Positions 8,426-16,330 of a stretch of DNA of 64,000 nucleotides are shown in pieces; within the stretch, counting starts at the first letter, position 1, and each line of letters starts with the position of its first letter. The translations under genes and the position numbers were made by a program. Origin of the DNA: Deltaproteobacteria bacterium (lineage in GTDB: Bacteria > Myxococcota > UBA727 > VGSZ01); NCBI GenBank assembly GCA_020850995.1, contig JADZDP010000158.1, positions 19,137 through 83,136 on the forward strand, written 5' to 3'. Under the pieces are notes generated by a model. The model was not told the origin of the DNA, did not search any database, and saw only the letters and a program-made list of their open reading frames with translations.

Positions 8426-9715
8426 ATGACGTACCGGCCTGCAATATCATCGAGAAGCGAACCCGGGAGTTCTTGGCTGGACGAGATTATTGCCGCGTTC
8501 CGTACGCCCGAGCTTGCGGTCTGGGGGCTCGTCGTCATCTTGATGCCATATTACGTTGTCAAGAGCGGAATGCCGCAGCCCTCGGACTACCTCATGTTGC
8601 TGATTCTGCCGCTCGCAATGCCGCGAGGCATTCCGGCGATTCCGGACCCCCTGAAGGCAGCCATCGCAGCACTTTTCATGTTCGCAGGGTACGCAGCGTT
8701 TGCGAATCTGGTTTGGGGCGTGCTCCTCATCGACCATGAGATCACGAAAGTTGGCGCGCTCGGCTTCGCTGCGTTCTACTTGTTTAACGCGTTGGTGTTT
8801 GCATCCTGTGTGGTGCTCTATGTCGTGAACAAGAATCGGTTCATTCTTGTCACCATCTGGTCGACAGTGGCCGCACTACTGCTTCAGTTTGCGCTCTTTG
8901 CCGCACGCGGCGGAGCAGGGGGGTTCCGCGAGAAGCTGTTCTTCAATAATCCGAATCAGCTTGGCTATTACGCGCTTCTTTGCGCTACGCTCGTCGCCTT
9001 CGGGTTTCAGCGAGCACGGGTGCCAGTGTGGCTCGCGGGGTCTTCACTAGCAATCACCGCGTTGCTGGCAGCGCTCTCGTTGTCAAAGGCCGCGATTATC
9101 GGGACAGTCGTGGTGGCTTTTGTCGCTGCCATTCGGAAGCCAGTCCTGCTTGCGGTGACAGCTTTGGTAATGCTGCTCGCGACGCAAGCGAGGGACCCCG
9201 CAGCGCTGGTCGACAAGTTGGTCCTTCGCATGACGGACCTCGGGGAGCAGGGTGACGACACGCTTGAGGGTCGCGGTTACAGCCGAATCGAAATGCACCC
9301 GGAATACCTTGTGCTTGGTGCCGGTGAGGTTGGCCATGACCGACACGGCGATTTTGGTGGGGAGTTGCACTCTTCTTGGGCGACGACCCTCTTCTCCTAC
9401 GGCGTCGTCGGCCTTGCGCTACTCTTGGTCTTTCTCTGGCGAGCCCTGCGCTTGCTGCGGCCCGCCGACTGGCTCTTTCTGGTCCCCATATTCTGGTACG
9501 GCTTCACTCACCAGGGCATGCGTTTCCGCCTGTTCTGGGCGTTTATCGCTTTTGTGTGCGTCGCCACGTACCACGCGCATCTGATTGCAGCGCGACGGAT
9601 ATCGCGTTTGCGGTCGCGTCCGGTCCACGCCCGGTCTACGCAAAGACATCGGCGAGCACTGTGGCCCCTTTCGACATCGTTGCCGCATTCAAGCGACCGA
9701 TGGGCCAGGCACTGA
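8426..9715 (+). CDS. Wzy-like O-antigen/polysaccharide polymerase (O-antigen ligase superfamily membrane protein)
   Basis: The 429-residue protein is mostly hydrophobic, with roughly ten membrane segments from about residue 28 to 395. A larger extracytoplasmic loop at about 265-310 has charged residues (GRGYSRIEMHPEYLVLGAGEVG). The pattern 'NNPNQLGYYALLCATLVAF' followed by 'LSLSKAAIIG' and a late GxG...H..ELHSSWA segment is typical of the Wzy/WaaL superfamily, whose members polymerise lipid-linked repeat units or transfer glycans at the periplasmic face. The C-terminal 30 residues (RSTQRHRRALWPL...) look like a read-out into unrelated sequence and may reflect the recombination that left the dehydrogenase fragment just downstream. 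Local GC is clearly lower than in the flanks. Confidence 0.75.
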   Translation: MTYRPAISSRSEPGSSWLDEIIAAFRTPELAVWGLVVILMPYYVVKSGMPQPSDYLMLLILPLAMPRGIPAIPDPLKAAIAALFMFAGYAAFANLVWGVLLIDHEITKVGALGFAAFYLFNALVFASCVVLYVVNKNRFILVTIWSTVAALLLQFALFAARGGAGGFREKLFFNNPNQLGYYALLCATLVAFGFQRARVPVWLAGSSLAITALLAALSLSKAAIIGTVVVAFVAAIRKPVLLAVTALVMLLATQARDPAALVDKLVLRMTDLGEQGDDTLEGRGYSRIEMHPEYLVLGAGEVGHDRHGDFGGELHSSWATTLFSYGVVGLALLLVFLWRALRLLRPADWLFLVPIFWYGFTHQGMRFRLFWAFIAFVCVATYHAHLIAARRISRLRSRPVHARSTQRHRRALWPLSTSLPHSSDRWARH

Positions 9716-9909
9716 TGACGAGCAGTCGCTATTTGGCCATCCTGACCGACCTCGATGGGAGCGTCGTGGCGGTCCCGCACGATGCGCACAGAACGATGCC
9801 GGTTGGAGAACTGCTCACCCGGGTGAAGAAGTCCGTGGTCGTTGTCGACGTGAAGAGCATGATCGACCCGCCCGGTGTCCCTCAAGGCCAGAGCCACTGG
9901 AGCTTGTGA
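9715..9909 (+). pseudogene. 3' fragment of a second UDP-sugar dehydrogenase gene
   Basis: From about base 9748 the frame encodes LDGSVVAVPHDAHRTMPVGE..., which aligns with no gaps to the last 52 residues of the intact dehydrogenase at 5460-6740 (LDGLVVAVAHRAYREMPVGE...). By hand I count 32 of 52 identical residues, ending at the same C-terminal residue in both. Nothing of the NAD-binding or catalytic part is present, so it is a relic, not a gene. It ends 7 nt before the cytidylyltransferase gene and overlaps the stop codon of the polymerase gene. This is the expected scar of an older dehydrogenase-then-legionaminate gene order being cut by insertion of new DNA. Confidence 0.8.
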
Positions 9910-9916
9910 CCCCGCG

Positions 9917-10720
9917 ATGGCCCGCGTTCTTGCCGCAGTTGCGTCCCGATTGGATTCGAAACGGTTGCCCCGCAAGGCGATCGTCGATGTCGCGGGTGTC
10001 CCGCTCGCTCGCCGGGTGCTTGACGTCGCCTCACAGATGGCCGGCGTCAATGAGGTGGCACTCTGTACAACGAAGCGGGGAGTCGATGACGAGCTCTGTG
10101 ATCACGCGCGGAGGTGGGGCCATCGGACGACGCGGGGCGAGGAGCAGGACATGCTCTCGCGGTTCCTCGACGCCGCGGCCGAGCTCAACGCGGACTATGT
10201 CGTCCGCGTGACTGGAGATAATCCGTTCTCCGACCCGGACTACGCATCTGCGCTCATCCGGGATGTCGTGAAGCGCGGTGCCGACTACGGGCGCACCCAG
10301 CCGTTGCCGTTGGGCGCGACGGTCGAGGTAATGTCGGTGCCGATGATGCAGCGCCTTCATGCAGCAATGGCCGACCCGAACGAGAGCGAATATTTGATGC
10401 TCTACGCATTCGCCCCCGATGCCAACCGCTGCCTGGTCCATGAACCCGACGCCGCAGGCCACCGGCAACCGGAGTTGAGCCTGACCGTCGACACGTCCGA
10501 TGACCTCTCGTTTGCAAGTGAAGTGTTCAGACGGCTCGGTGGGCGCCGGGTCGGGCTGACGGCAATCCTCGAGGTGGCCAAGGACCTACTCCCCGCCCGC
10601 CGGCTCGACGCCCAAGCGACGGTCAAGGTGCCTTCAGGATCGATGTCGTTCGCAGCGCTCCAAGAGATGCTCCACGAACGCGCGATGCGCTCTGAGCGCC
10701 AGGCGGTCGCGGTCTCGTGA
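9917..10720 (+). CDS. SpsF-type cytidylyltransferase (probable nonulosonic-acid CMP-transferase)
   Basis: The 267-residue product has the nucleotide-binding start of the cytidylyltransferase/SpsF family (RVLAAVASRLDSKRLPRKAIVDVAG), where the Arg/Lys-rich loop binds CTP, and the central VRVTGDNPFSDPDY motif. Such enzymes activate acidic sugars as CMP-sugars. It precedes a glycosyltransferase and a NeuB-like synthase, so its substrate is likely the nonulosonic acid made by the latter. Relatives of SpsF are also placed in spore-coat or flagellin sugar loci with uncertain chemistry, so the substrate is inferred from context. Its stop overlaps the next start (GTGA at 10717-10720). Confidence 0.72.
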   Translation: MARVLAAVASRLDSKRLPRKAIVDVAGVPLARRVLDVASQMAGVNEVALCTTKRGVDDELCDHARRWGHRTTRGEEQDMLSRFLDAAAELNADYVVRVTGDNPFSDPDYASALIRDVVKRGADYGRTQPLPLGATVEVMSVPMMQRLHAAMADPNESEYLMLYAFAPDANRCLVHEPDAAGHRQPELSLTVDTSDDLSFASEVFRRLGGRRVGLTAILEVAKDLLPARRLDAQATVKVPSGSMSFAALQEMLHERAMRSERQAVAVS

Positions 10721-11604
10721 AGGCGCTCGTTTGCACCGCTCTCCATCCTTCGTCCGAACGCTATTGGAGCGAATTTGTGGCCTCCGTCAACCGACAGTCG
10801 GTCTCCGGGTTCGGGCTGCTCGTTGCGCTCGACGGTGTCGGCGCCCCGGCGCTGTGGCCGAACAACGCTCCGTCGGCCACCGTTCCGGCATCTGGAGGCA
10901 CGATCGCCGACGTGCGGAGCAGTCTCTGGGGCTCTGCCGTCGAGCGTGCGGACGTGATCATCATGGCTGACTCGGACGACATCCTTGAACCAAGTCGCGT
11001 CGAGCTAGCCATCGACGCTCACGCGGCTGGCGCGGCCGTGTCGTCGTGCTCGCTTGCCCTCGTCGACGAAGATGGGTGCGCCCTTGAAGTGACCCAGGGC
11101 CGTGACGTTGTTCGTCACGACGATCTTCTCCCCGCCGCGAACATCCTCGGGGGCTCGAATTCCGCGTTTGCCGCGACAGTGTTGCGCGAGCTGATTCCAG
11201 TGCCGTCACCGACAGTCGTCGTGGACTGGTTCATTGCGCTCGGGGCGTGGCTTCGCGGAGTGCCATTTGCGCACTCTCACGCGATTGGGACGAGATACCG
11301 CCAGCACCGGAATAGCTTCATTGGTGCGAGCCGCTGCTATGACGCCAACTGCATTCGGGCGCGAGCAGTGGTCGTCGAAAACCTACTCGCAGCGGTAGCT
11401 CGCGATGCGCCGCCGACGGAACGCGGCGAGCTGCTCCGTCGGCGGCAAGCGGACGTGGCTGCGTTTCGCACGTGGATGGGCGTCGACAAGCACGCAGCGC
11501 GCTACGTCGCCGCGGTCAACCGGCTCGTCAAGGAGGGAGAGGCGCTCCCTTGGTGGAAAGAAGTGGCTTGTGTGGAGTTGGAGGCACTGTGGCGGCAGGC
11601 GTGA
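10717..11604 (+). CDS. Family 2-like (GT-A) glycosyltransferase
   Basis: The 295-residue protein starts MKALVCTALHPSSERYWSEFVASVNRQS, the usual beta-strand/helix opening of a GT-A nucleotide-binding fold. An acidic metal-binding DSDD is at residues 85-88. A later 'VVVDWFIALGAWLRG' helix and a C-terminal RxQH fit family-2-type enzymes found in flagellar and capsular sialic-acid-like clusters. It starts at GTG inside the preceding stop. Sitting between a CMP-transferase and the NeuB-like synthase, it may transfer the CMP-activated sugar, but donor and acceptor cannot be read from sequence. Confidence 0.65.
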   Translation: MKALVCTALHPSSERYWSEFVASVNRQSVSGFGLLVALDGVGAPALWPNNAPSATVPASGGTIADVRSSLWGSAVERADVIIMADSDDILEPSRVELAIDAHAAGAAVSSCSLALVDEDGCALEVTQGRDVVRHDDLLPAANILGGSNSAFAATVLRELIPVPSPTVVVDWFIALGAWLRGVPFAHSHAIGTRYRQHRNSFIGASRCYDANCIRARAVVVENLLAAVARDAPPTERGELLRRRQADVAAFRTWMGVDKHAARYVAAVNRLVKEGEALPWWKEVACVELEALWRQA

Positions 11605-12659
11605 AGTTCGGTGGACGTTCTATCGGGCCGGAGCACGCCCCGTACGTGATCGCCGAGATCGGTTCGAATCACAACGGCGACATGCAGCTCTGTCGGACGA
11701 TCATCGATGCAGCCTGTGAAGCGGGCGCGGACGCCGTCAAGTTCCAGTCGTGGACGCGGAGCTCGCTTATCTGCGAGGCAGAATTCGAGAGGAACAGTTC
11801 CTATTCAGATACGAAGAGACACTTCGGCAGCCTTCGTGAAATGGTTGAGCGCTATGAGTTTACGCCGCAGCAGCACACGGAGATTTCCGACTACTGCCAG
11901 AAAATCGGCATCGACTTCATGTCGAGCGTCTTCTCTCGCGGCGAGGTGGATCTGGTTCTCCAAGTGGGAGCTCCAGCGCTCAAGATTGCGTCGATGGACG
12001 TGACCCACCTGCCGCTCTTGGAGTACGTGGGCAGCAAGGGAGCGCCCATCATTCTCTCCACCGGGATGGCGACTCTGGGTGAGGTCGAGGACGCGCTCGC
12101 GGCTATCCGCCGCGGTGGCAACGCGGACGTCGTCCTGCTGCATTGTGTGGCCGTGTACCCGACGCCTCCGGAACTCCTGAACCTCAAGAACATCACGACT
12201 CTCGCGACGACGTTTGGTGTTCCGGTCGGTTTCAGCGATCACTCGCTCGGCTCAGCGGCCGCGGTGGGGGCGGTGGCGCTCGGCGCGTGCATCATCGAGA
12301 AGCACTTCACGATCAACAAGGAGCTCGACGGGTGGGATCACCATATGTCGGCGGACCCGGCGGAGATGCGGCGGCTCGTGCAAGAAGGGCGGTTCGTCCA
12401 TTCCGCCCTTGGATCGCCAATGCGAATTGTCTCGCAGGCGGAGATGGAGAAGCGCCTGAAGTTCCGGCGGCGCGCCGTCGCGGCCCGAGCGCTGCCGGTG
12501 GGCACGGTACTGAAAGCCGCTGACCTGGAGTTCAAGCGTCCCGGCAACGGCATCGGGCCGAACGAGCTCGGATACATTGTGGGTCGAGTGCTTCAGAGGC
12601 CGCTGAAGCTTGATGAGGAGATCATCTGGTCTGATATCGGCCCGGTGGGTGCACGTTGA
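11589..12659 (+). CDS. neuB: NeuB-family nonulosonic acid synthase (legionaminic acid synthase-like)
   Basis: The 356-residue enzyme would condense phosphoenolpyruvate with a 6-carbon amino sugar to form a 9-carbon acid. The NeuB TIM barrel is complete: APYVIAEIGSNHNGD at the start, AVKFQSW, LKIASMD, ILSTGMATLGEV, HCVAVYPTPP, GFSDHS and IIEKHFT. A SAF (antifreeze-like) domain fills the last 60 residues (AVAARALPVGTVLKAADL). The GWDHHMSADP variant of the sugar-binding loop is one I associate with LegI/PtmC-type legionaminate synthases rather than NeuB or PseI. GTG 11589 has GGAGG at 11580-11584; a second in-frame GTG at 11601 overlaps the upstream stop. Neighbouring CBS-nucleotidyltransferase and LegB support a legionaminic-type product. 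Confidence 0.85.
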   Translation: MAAGVKFGGRSIGPEHAPYVIAEIGSNHNGDMQLCRTIIDAACEAGADAVKFQSWTRSSLICEAEFERNSSYSDTKRHFGSLREMVERYEFTPQQHTEISDYCQKIGIDFMSSVFSRGEVDLVLQVGAPALKIASMDVTHLPLLEYVGSKGAPIILSTGMATLGEVEDALAAIRRGGNADVVLLHCVAVYPTPPELLNLKNITTLATTFGVPVGFSDHSLGSAAAVGAVALGACIIEKHFTINKELDGWDHHMSADPAEMRRLVQEGRFVHSALGSPMRIVSQAEMEKRLKFRRRAVAARALPVGTVLKAADLEFKRPGNGIGPNELGYIVGRVLQRPLKLDEEIIWSDIGPVGAR

Positions 12660-13741
12660 GACTCTCGGAGAAGGAGCTTGAGCGGTGCGCCGCGCGCGCG
12701 GTGAGGACGAAGGTCCCGTCAGGCGCAACGCTGCGAAAGGCTGTCGAGATTCTCGATAAGGCTGGATTCGGCGTTGCGATTCTCGTCGGCGACCGCTCCG
12801 AGCTGGTCGCAATCCTCACCGACGGGGACGTGCGCCGCTGGATTCTCCGCGGTTGCGGGCTTGACGTGCCAGTGCTCGACGCGGCGAACCGAACTCCGAT
12901 CGTCGCCAGCCCGACGACGCTCCGAGAGGAAATCCGCGCCTTGATGCGCAGCCGCGAGAATCCAGTCAACCAGCTGCCGATCGTTGACGCGGACGGGGAG
13001 CTTCAAGGCCTCCTGCTCCGCGCCGACCTCGAAGGTGAGGACGAGGCGGTCCACGCCATTGTGATGGCCGGAGGATTTGGAACAAGGCTCCGGCCACTCA
13101 CCGACGCCACGCCAAAGCCGATGTTGCCGATTGGCGGAAAACCCCTGCTCGAGCACATCGTTTCTGACCTCGCGGCCGCCGGCATCCGCGATGTGAGCCT
13201 GACCACGCACTATCAAGCGGAGCAAATTGAGTCGCACTTCGGAGATGGGAGCGCGTTCGGCGTCGATGTTCGCTATGTGACCGAGACACAACCGCTGGGG
13301 ACAGGTGGCGCGCTCAGCCTCGTGGACTCGGGAAGCCGCCCGCTCCTGGTGATGAACGGCGATATCCTCACCCGAGTCGACTACCGGGCGTTGGTCTCCT
13401 TTCATCGCGAACAGTCGGCGGACGCGACCATCGCCGTCCGGAACTACGAAGTCTGCATCCCCTACGGTGTCGTCGAGCGAGATGGCACTGAGGTCCGTGC
13501 GCTTCGCGAGAAGCCGACGGTGGGTTTTCTCGTAAACGCCGGGATCTACCTGGTCGAGTCGGCAGTGCAGCGGACGGTCCCGCAGGGCGTCCGGATCGAC
13601 ATGCCACAAATCATCGAGCGGGTGATTGCGGGCGGGGGGAAGGTGGTCACCTTCCCGATTCGGGAGTACTGGTTGGATATCGGGCGGCTTGAGGACTACG
13701 AGCGTGCCCAAGAAGACTTCGACAAGGGGCGCCTCGACTAA
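12656..13741 (+). CDS. CBS-domain nucleotidyltransferase (PtmE-like, sugar-1-phosphate guanylyltransferase type)
   Basis: The 361-residue protein has two CBS motifs in residues 1-125 (VAILTDGDVRRWIL and LPIVDADGELQGLLLRADL). A sugar-phosphate nucleotidyltransferase domain runs from about 133 (IVMAGGFGTRLRPLT, then LVMNGDILTRVDY and EYWLDIGRLEDYERA). The same domain order occurs in Campylobacter jejuni PtmE, which makes GDP-glucosamine as the first committed step of the GDP-linked legionaminic acid route. Adjacency to a LegI-like synthase supports the same step here. The start is TTG at 12656, inside the upstream stop (TTGA). The CBS pair may sense adenine nucleotides; that is inference. Confidence 0.85.
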   Translation: MRLSEKELERCAARAVRTKVPSGATLRKAVEILDKAGFGVAILVGDRSELVAILTDGDVRRWILRGCGLDVPVLDAANRTPIVASPTTLREEIRALMRSRENPVNQLPIVDADGELQGLLLRADLEGEDEAVHAIVMAGGFGTRLRPLTDATPKPMLPIGGKPLLEHIVSDLAAAGIRDVSLTTHYQAEQIESHFGDGSAFGVDVRYVTETQPLGTGGALSLVDSGSRPLLVMNGDILTRVDYRALVSFHREQSADATIAVRNYEVCIPYGVVERDGTEVRALREKPTVGFLVNAGIYLVESAVQRTVPQGVRIDMPQIIERVIAGGGKVVTFPIREYWLDIGRLEDYERAQEDFDKGRLD

Positions 13742-13767
13742 GCGCGTTCCAATGTCTTAAGCCGCGG

Positions 13768-15195
13768 ATGCTCTTCAATAGCTTCGAGTTTCTGGTCTTT
13801 TTTCCCATCGTCACGGCGCTCTACTTCGCTGTGCCGCTGCGGCTGCGCTGGGTGCTGCTCCTGGTGGCGAGCAGCACCTTCTACATGGCGTTCATCCCGC
13901 GGTACATCCTGATCATCTACGCCACGATCATTGTCGACTACTTCGCGGGCCTGGTTATCGAGAGGAGCGAGGGGAGGCGTCGTCGATTCGCGCTGATCGC
14001 TAGCCTGGTTGCGAACATCGGTGCGCTGGCGGTTTTCAAGTACTGCAACTTCTTCATCGACAATGCGAACGCGTTTGGGCGTGCGTTAGACCTGCCGGTG
14101 ACGATGGCACGCTGGGATATTATCCTTCCAATTGGATTGTCGTTCCACACGTTTCAGGCGATGAGTTATACTATAGAAGTTTATCGTGGAAACGTGCGGG
14201 CAGAACGCAACTTCGCGGTCTACGCGCTATATGTCCTCTTCTATCCGCAGCTTGTCGCAGGTCCGATCGAGCGGCCGCAGAACATCATCCACCAACTGCG
14301 GGAGCGGCACCGGTTCGATCCGGTTCGTGCGACAGAAGGCCTTCGCCTCATGCTCTGGGGCTTCTTCAAGAAGGTCGTCGTGGCCGATCGCCTCGCGCAT
14401 GTCGTGGACGTCGTGTACGCGAACCCCGACTCTTGGCCAGGCCCGGTCCTCGTGCTTGCGACGGTCGCCTTCGCCTTTCAGATCTACGCGGACTTCTCGG
14501 GATACTCGGACATCGCGATTGGCGCGGCTCGGATCATGGGCATCGACCTCATGACCAACTTCCGCCAGCCTTACCTCGCACGCAGCGTCAGTGAGTTTTG
14601 GTCGCGATGGCACATCTCTCTTTCTTCCTGGTTTCGTGACTATTTGTACTTCCCGCTTGGTGGCAACCGCGTCTGCGCCTGGCGGCACCGGTTCAACCTC
14701 ATGGCGACCTTCGTTGTCAGCGGGCTCTGGCATGGTGCGAACTGGACATTTGTCTGCTGGGGTGCCCTCAACGGCGCGTATCTTATTATGGAGCGCGCGA
14801 TGGGTGCCGAGCGCGGGAAGTCGCTGGCGCGATTGCTCGTGACCTTTGGGTTGATCTCGTTTTCGTGGATCTTCTTTCGTGCCTCCTCCATAGATGAGGC
14901 ATTCCGTGTCATCTCGGGCCTCTGCCGCGATGCAAGCGCCGTCCTTCATCCGGCCGGCATCTTGCGCGCGCTCGATCGCGCAGATCTCGATTGGTACAAG
15001 CTTGTGGTCGCCGCCGGCGGGGTCTTGGTGATTCTCCTCGTCGATCAGCGTGCGAACCGCGCCGGCGCTGACATTGCCGTGTTGCTTGGTCGGTTGCGTG
15101 CCCTCCCGCGCTGGGGCCTGTACTACGGGGCGGGCGCCGCCATCGCGCTGCTTGGCTGGTACGGAGAGCAGCAGTTCATCTACTTCCAGTTCTGA
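13768..15195 (+). CDS. MBOAT-family membrane O-acyltransferase (AlgI/DltB-like)
   Basis: The 475-residue polytopic protein starts with the canonical MLFNSFEFLVFFPIV of AlgI-type acyltransferases. It carries FWSRWHISLSSWFRDYLYFPLGG (about 275-297) and LWHGANWTFVCWG (about 320-332) with the invariant catalytic histidine in the latter. Such proteins move an acyl group, usually acetyl, across the inner membrane to an extracytoplasmic glycan. The SGNH-type protein encoded 4 nt downstream is the expected partner, as with AlgI/AlgJ or DltB/DltD. The likely role is O-acetylation of the exported polysaccharide; the target sugar is unknown. Confidence 0.9.
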   Translation: MLFNSFEFLVFFPIVTALYFAVPLRLRWVLLLVASSTFYMAFIPRYILIIYATIIVDYFAGLVIERSEGRRRRFALIASLVANIGALAVFKYCNFFIDNANAFGRALDLPVTMARWDIILPIGLSFHTFQAMSYTIEVYRGNVRAERNFAVYALYVLFYPQLVAGPIERPQNIIHQLRERHRFDPVRATEGLRLMLWGFFKKVVVADRLAHVVDVVYANPDSWPGPVLVLATVAFAFQIYADFSGYSDIAIGAARIMGIDLMTNFRQPYLARSVSEFWSRWHISLSSWFRDYLYFPLGGNRVCAWRHRFNLMATFVVSGLWHGANWTFVCWGALNGAYLIMERAMGAERGKSLARLLVTFGLISFSWIFFRASSIDEAFRVISGLCRDASAVLHPAGILRALDRADLDWYKLVVAAGGVLVILLVDQRANRAGADIAVLLGRLRALPRWGLYYGAGAAIALLGWYGEQQFIYFQF

Positions 15196-15199
15196 ATCC

Positions 15200-16321
15200 T
15201 TGCAGCGGTTCTTCGCAAAACTGACCGTCTTCCTCACTCCATTTTTAGTCGGATTTGGGTTTCCCGCGTTTGTCCTCGTCGCATCGCGGGAGAGTCTCAG
15301 TGCCGACGAGATCGCACGCCTGCACTTCGATGGACCGCTCGACGCCCTTTATGGGGCCGCCTACACGAATCCCGACGCACGATACAAACTCGTTGGCATC
15401 GAGCTCCGGAAGCCCGACCTCGTGACGATCGGAAGCTCGCGCGTCCTCGAGTTCGAGAGCGGCCTCTTCGTCGATGGCTCGCGGCGCTTCTACAACGGCG
15501 GCCTCCTCATTGAGCGGCTCTACGAAATCCGCCGCGCGATGCGTCACTTCGATGGACGTCACCCGAAGTACGTTCTCCTCGGAATCGATCAGTGGAGCTT
15601 CAACGCTGCGTGGCCCAGTGCCGTCGACAACCCGCTGTACGAGCGCGAGATCTCGGCCGGCGTCAGCGACCTTCTCAATGCCATTCAACGTACCGCGCGG
15701 TTCGCCTGGCCCGACCTCATCCACGGGAAGTTGTCGATGGCGTCATTGATCGGAGGCGCTCCCCACCTCGGCGTCAATGCGAGGACGCGCGGCAACGGTT
15801 TTCGCTGGGATGGGAGCATGGTGTACGCGGATCGACTCCGAGACCCCAATGGGGAACGCGATTTCGATTTTCGAGAAAGCTTCTCCCGAATTGCAGAGGG
15901 GCGCCGTCGCTTCGAGTTCGGTTCAGACGTGGACGAGGCAGCGCTCAAGGAACTCGAGTTGTTGCTGCGTGAGGCGCGGGAGCGGGGCCTTGAGGTCGTT
16001 GCCTACTTGCCACCGTTCGCCCCGTCGGTCGAACGTCGGCTGCGAGCGACGGGAAAGCATTCGTATGTGGACAAGATTTCACCGGTCATCACCCCGATCT
16101 TCGCCCGGCACGGGTTCAAGGTCTTCGACTTCACATCGTGCGAGTCGGTCGGATGCACCGACGAGGAATTTCTCGATGGGTTCCATGCGGGCACCAAGGC
16201 GGATGCTCGGATGCTTGCTGCCATGGCCGATCAGGTCCCTTGGCTCGACGGGATGGTTGATCAGGAACTGCTGACGCAGCGAATCGAGCGCACTCCACCC
16301 GGTCCTGGTCTTTCGCCTTGA
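15200..16321 (+). CDS. SGNH-fold acyltransferase partner of the MBOAT (AlgJ/DltD-like)
   Basis: The 373-residue protein has one N-terminal membrane anchor (about residues 8-28) and then an extracytoplasmic domain. Block I of the SGNH fold is visible as GSSR (78-81), carrying the catalytic serine. The catalytic dyad is D326-x-x-H329 in DGFHAG near the C-terminus. The pairing with the preceding MBOAT gene indicates the final acyl transfer to polysaccharide in the periplasm. No ATG or GTG lies at a sensible place; TTG 15200, 4 nt after the upstream stop, is the best start and just precedes the anchor. Confidence 0.8.
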   Translation: MQRFFAKLTVFLTPFLVGFGFPAFVLVASRESLSADEIARLHFDGPLDALYGAAYTNPDARYKLVGIELRKPDLVTIGSSRVLEFESGLFVDGSRRFYNGGLLIERLYEIRRAMRHFDGRHPKYVLLGIDQWSFNAAWPSAVDNPLYEREISAGVSDLLNAIQRTARFAWPDLIHGKLSMASLIGGAPHLGVNARTRGNGFRWDGSMVYADRLRDPNGERDFDFRESFSRIAEGRRRFEFGSDVDEAALKELELLLREARERGLEVVAYLPPFAPSVERRLRATGKHSYVDKISPVITPIFARHGFKVFDFTSCESVGCTDEEFLDGFHAGTKADARMLAAMADQVPWLDGMVDQELLTQRIERTPPGPGLSP

Positions 16322-16330
16322 GGAAGTGAC

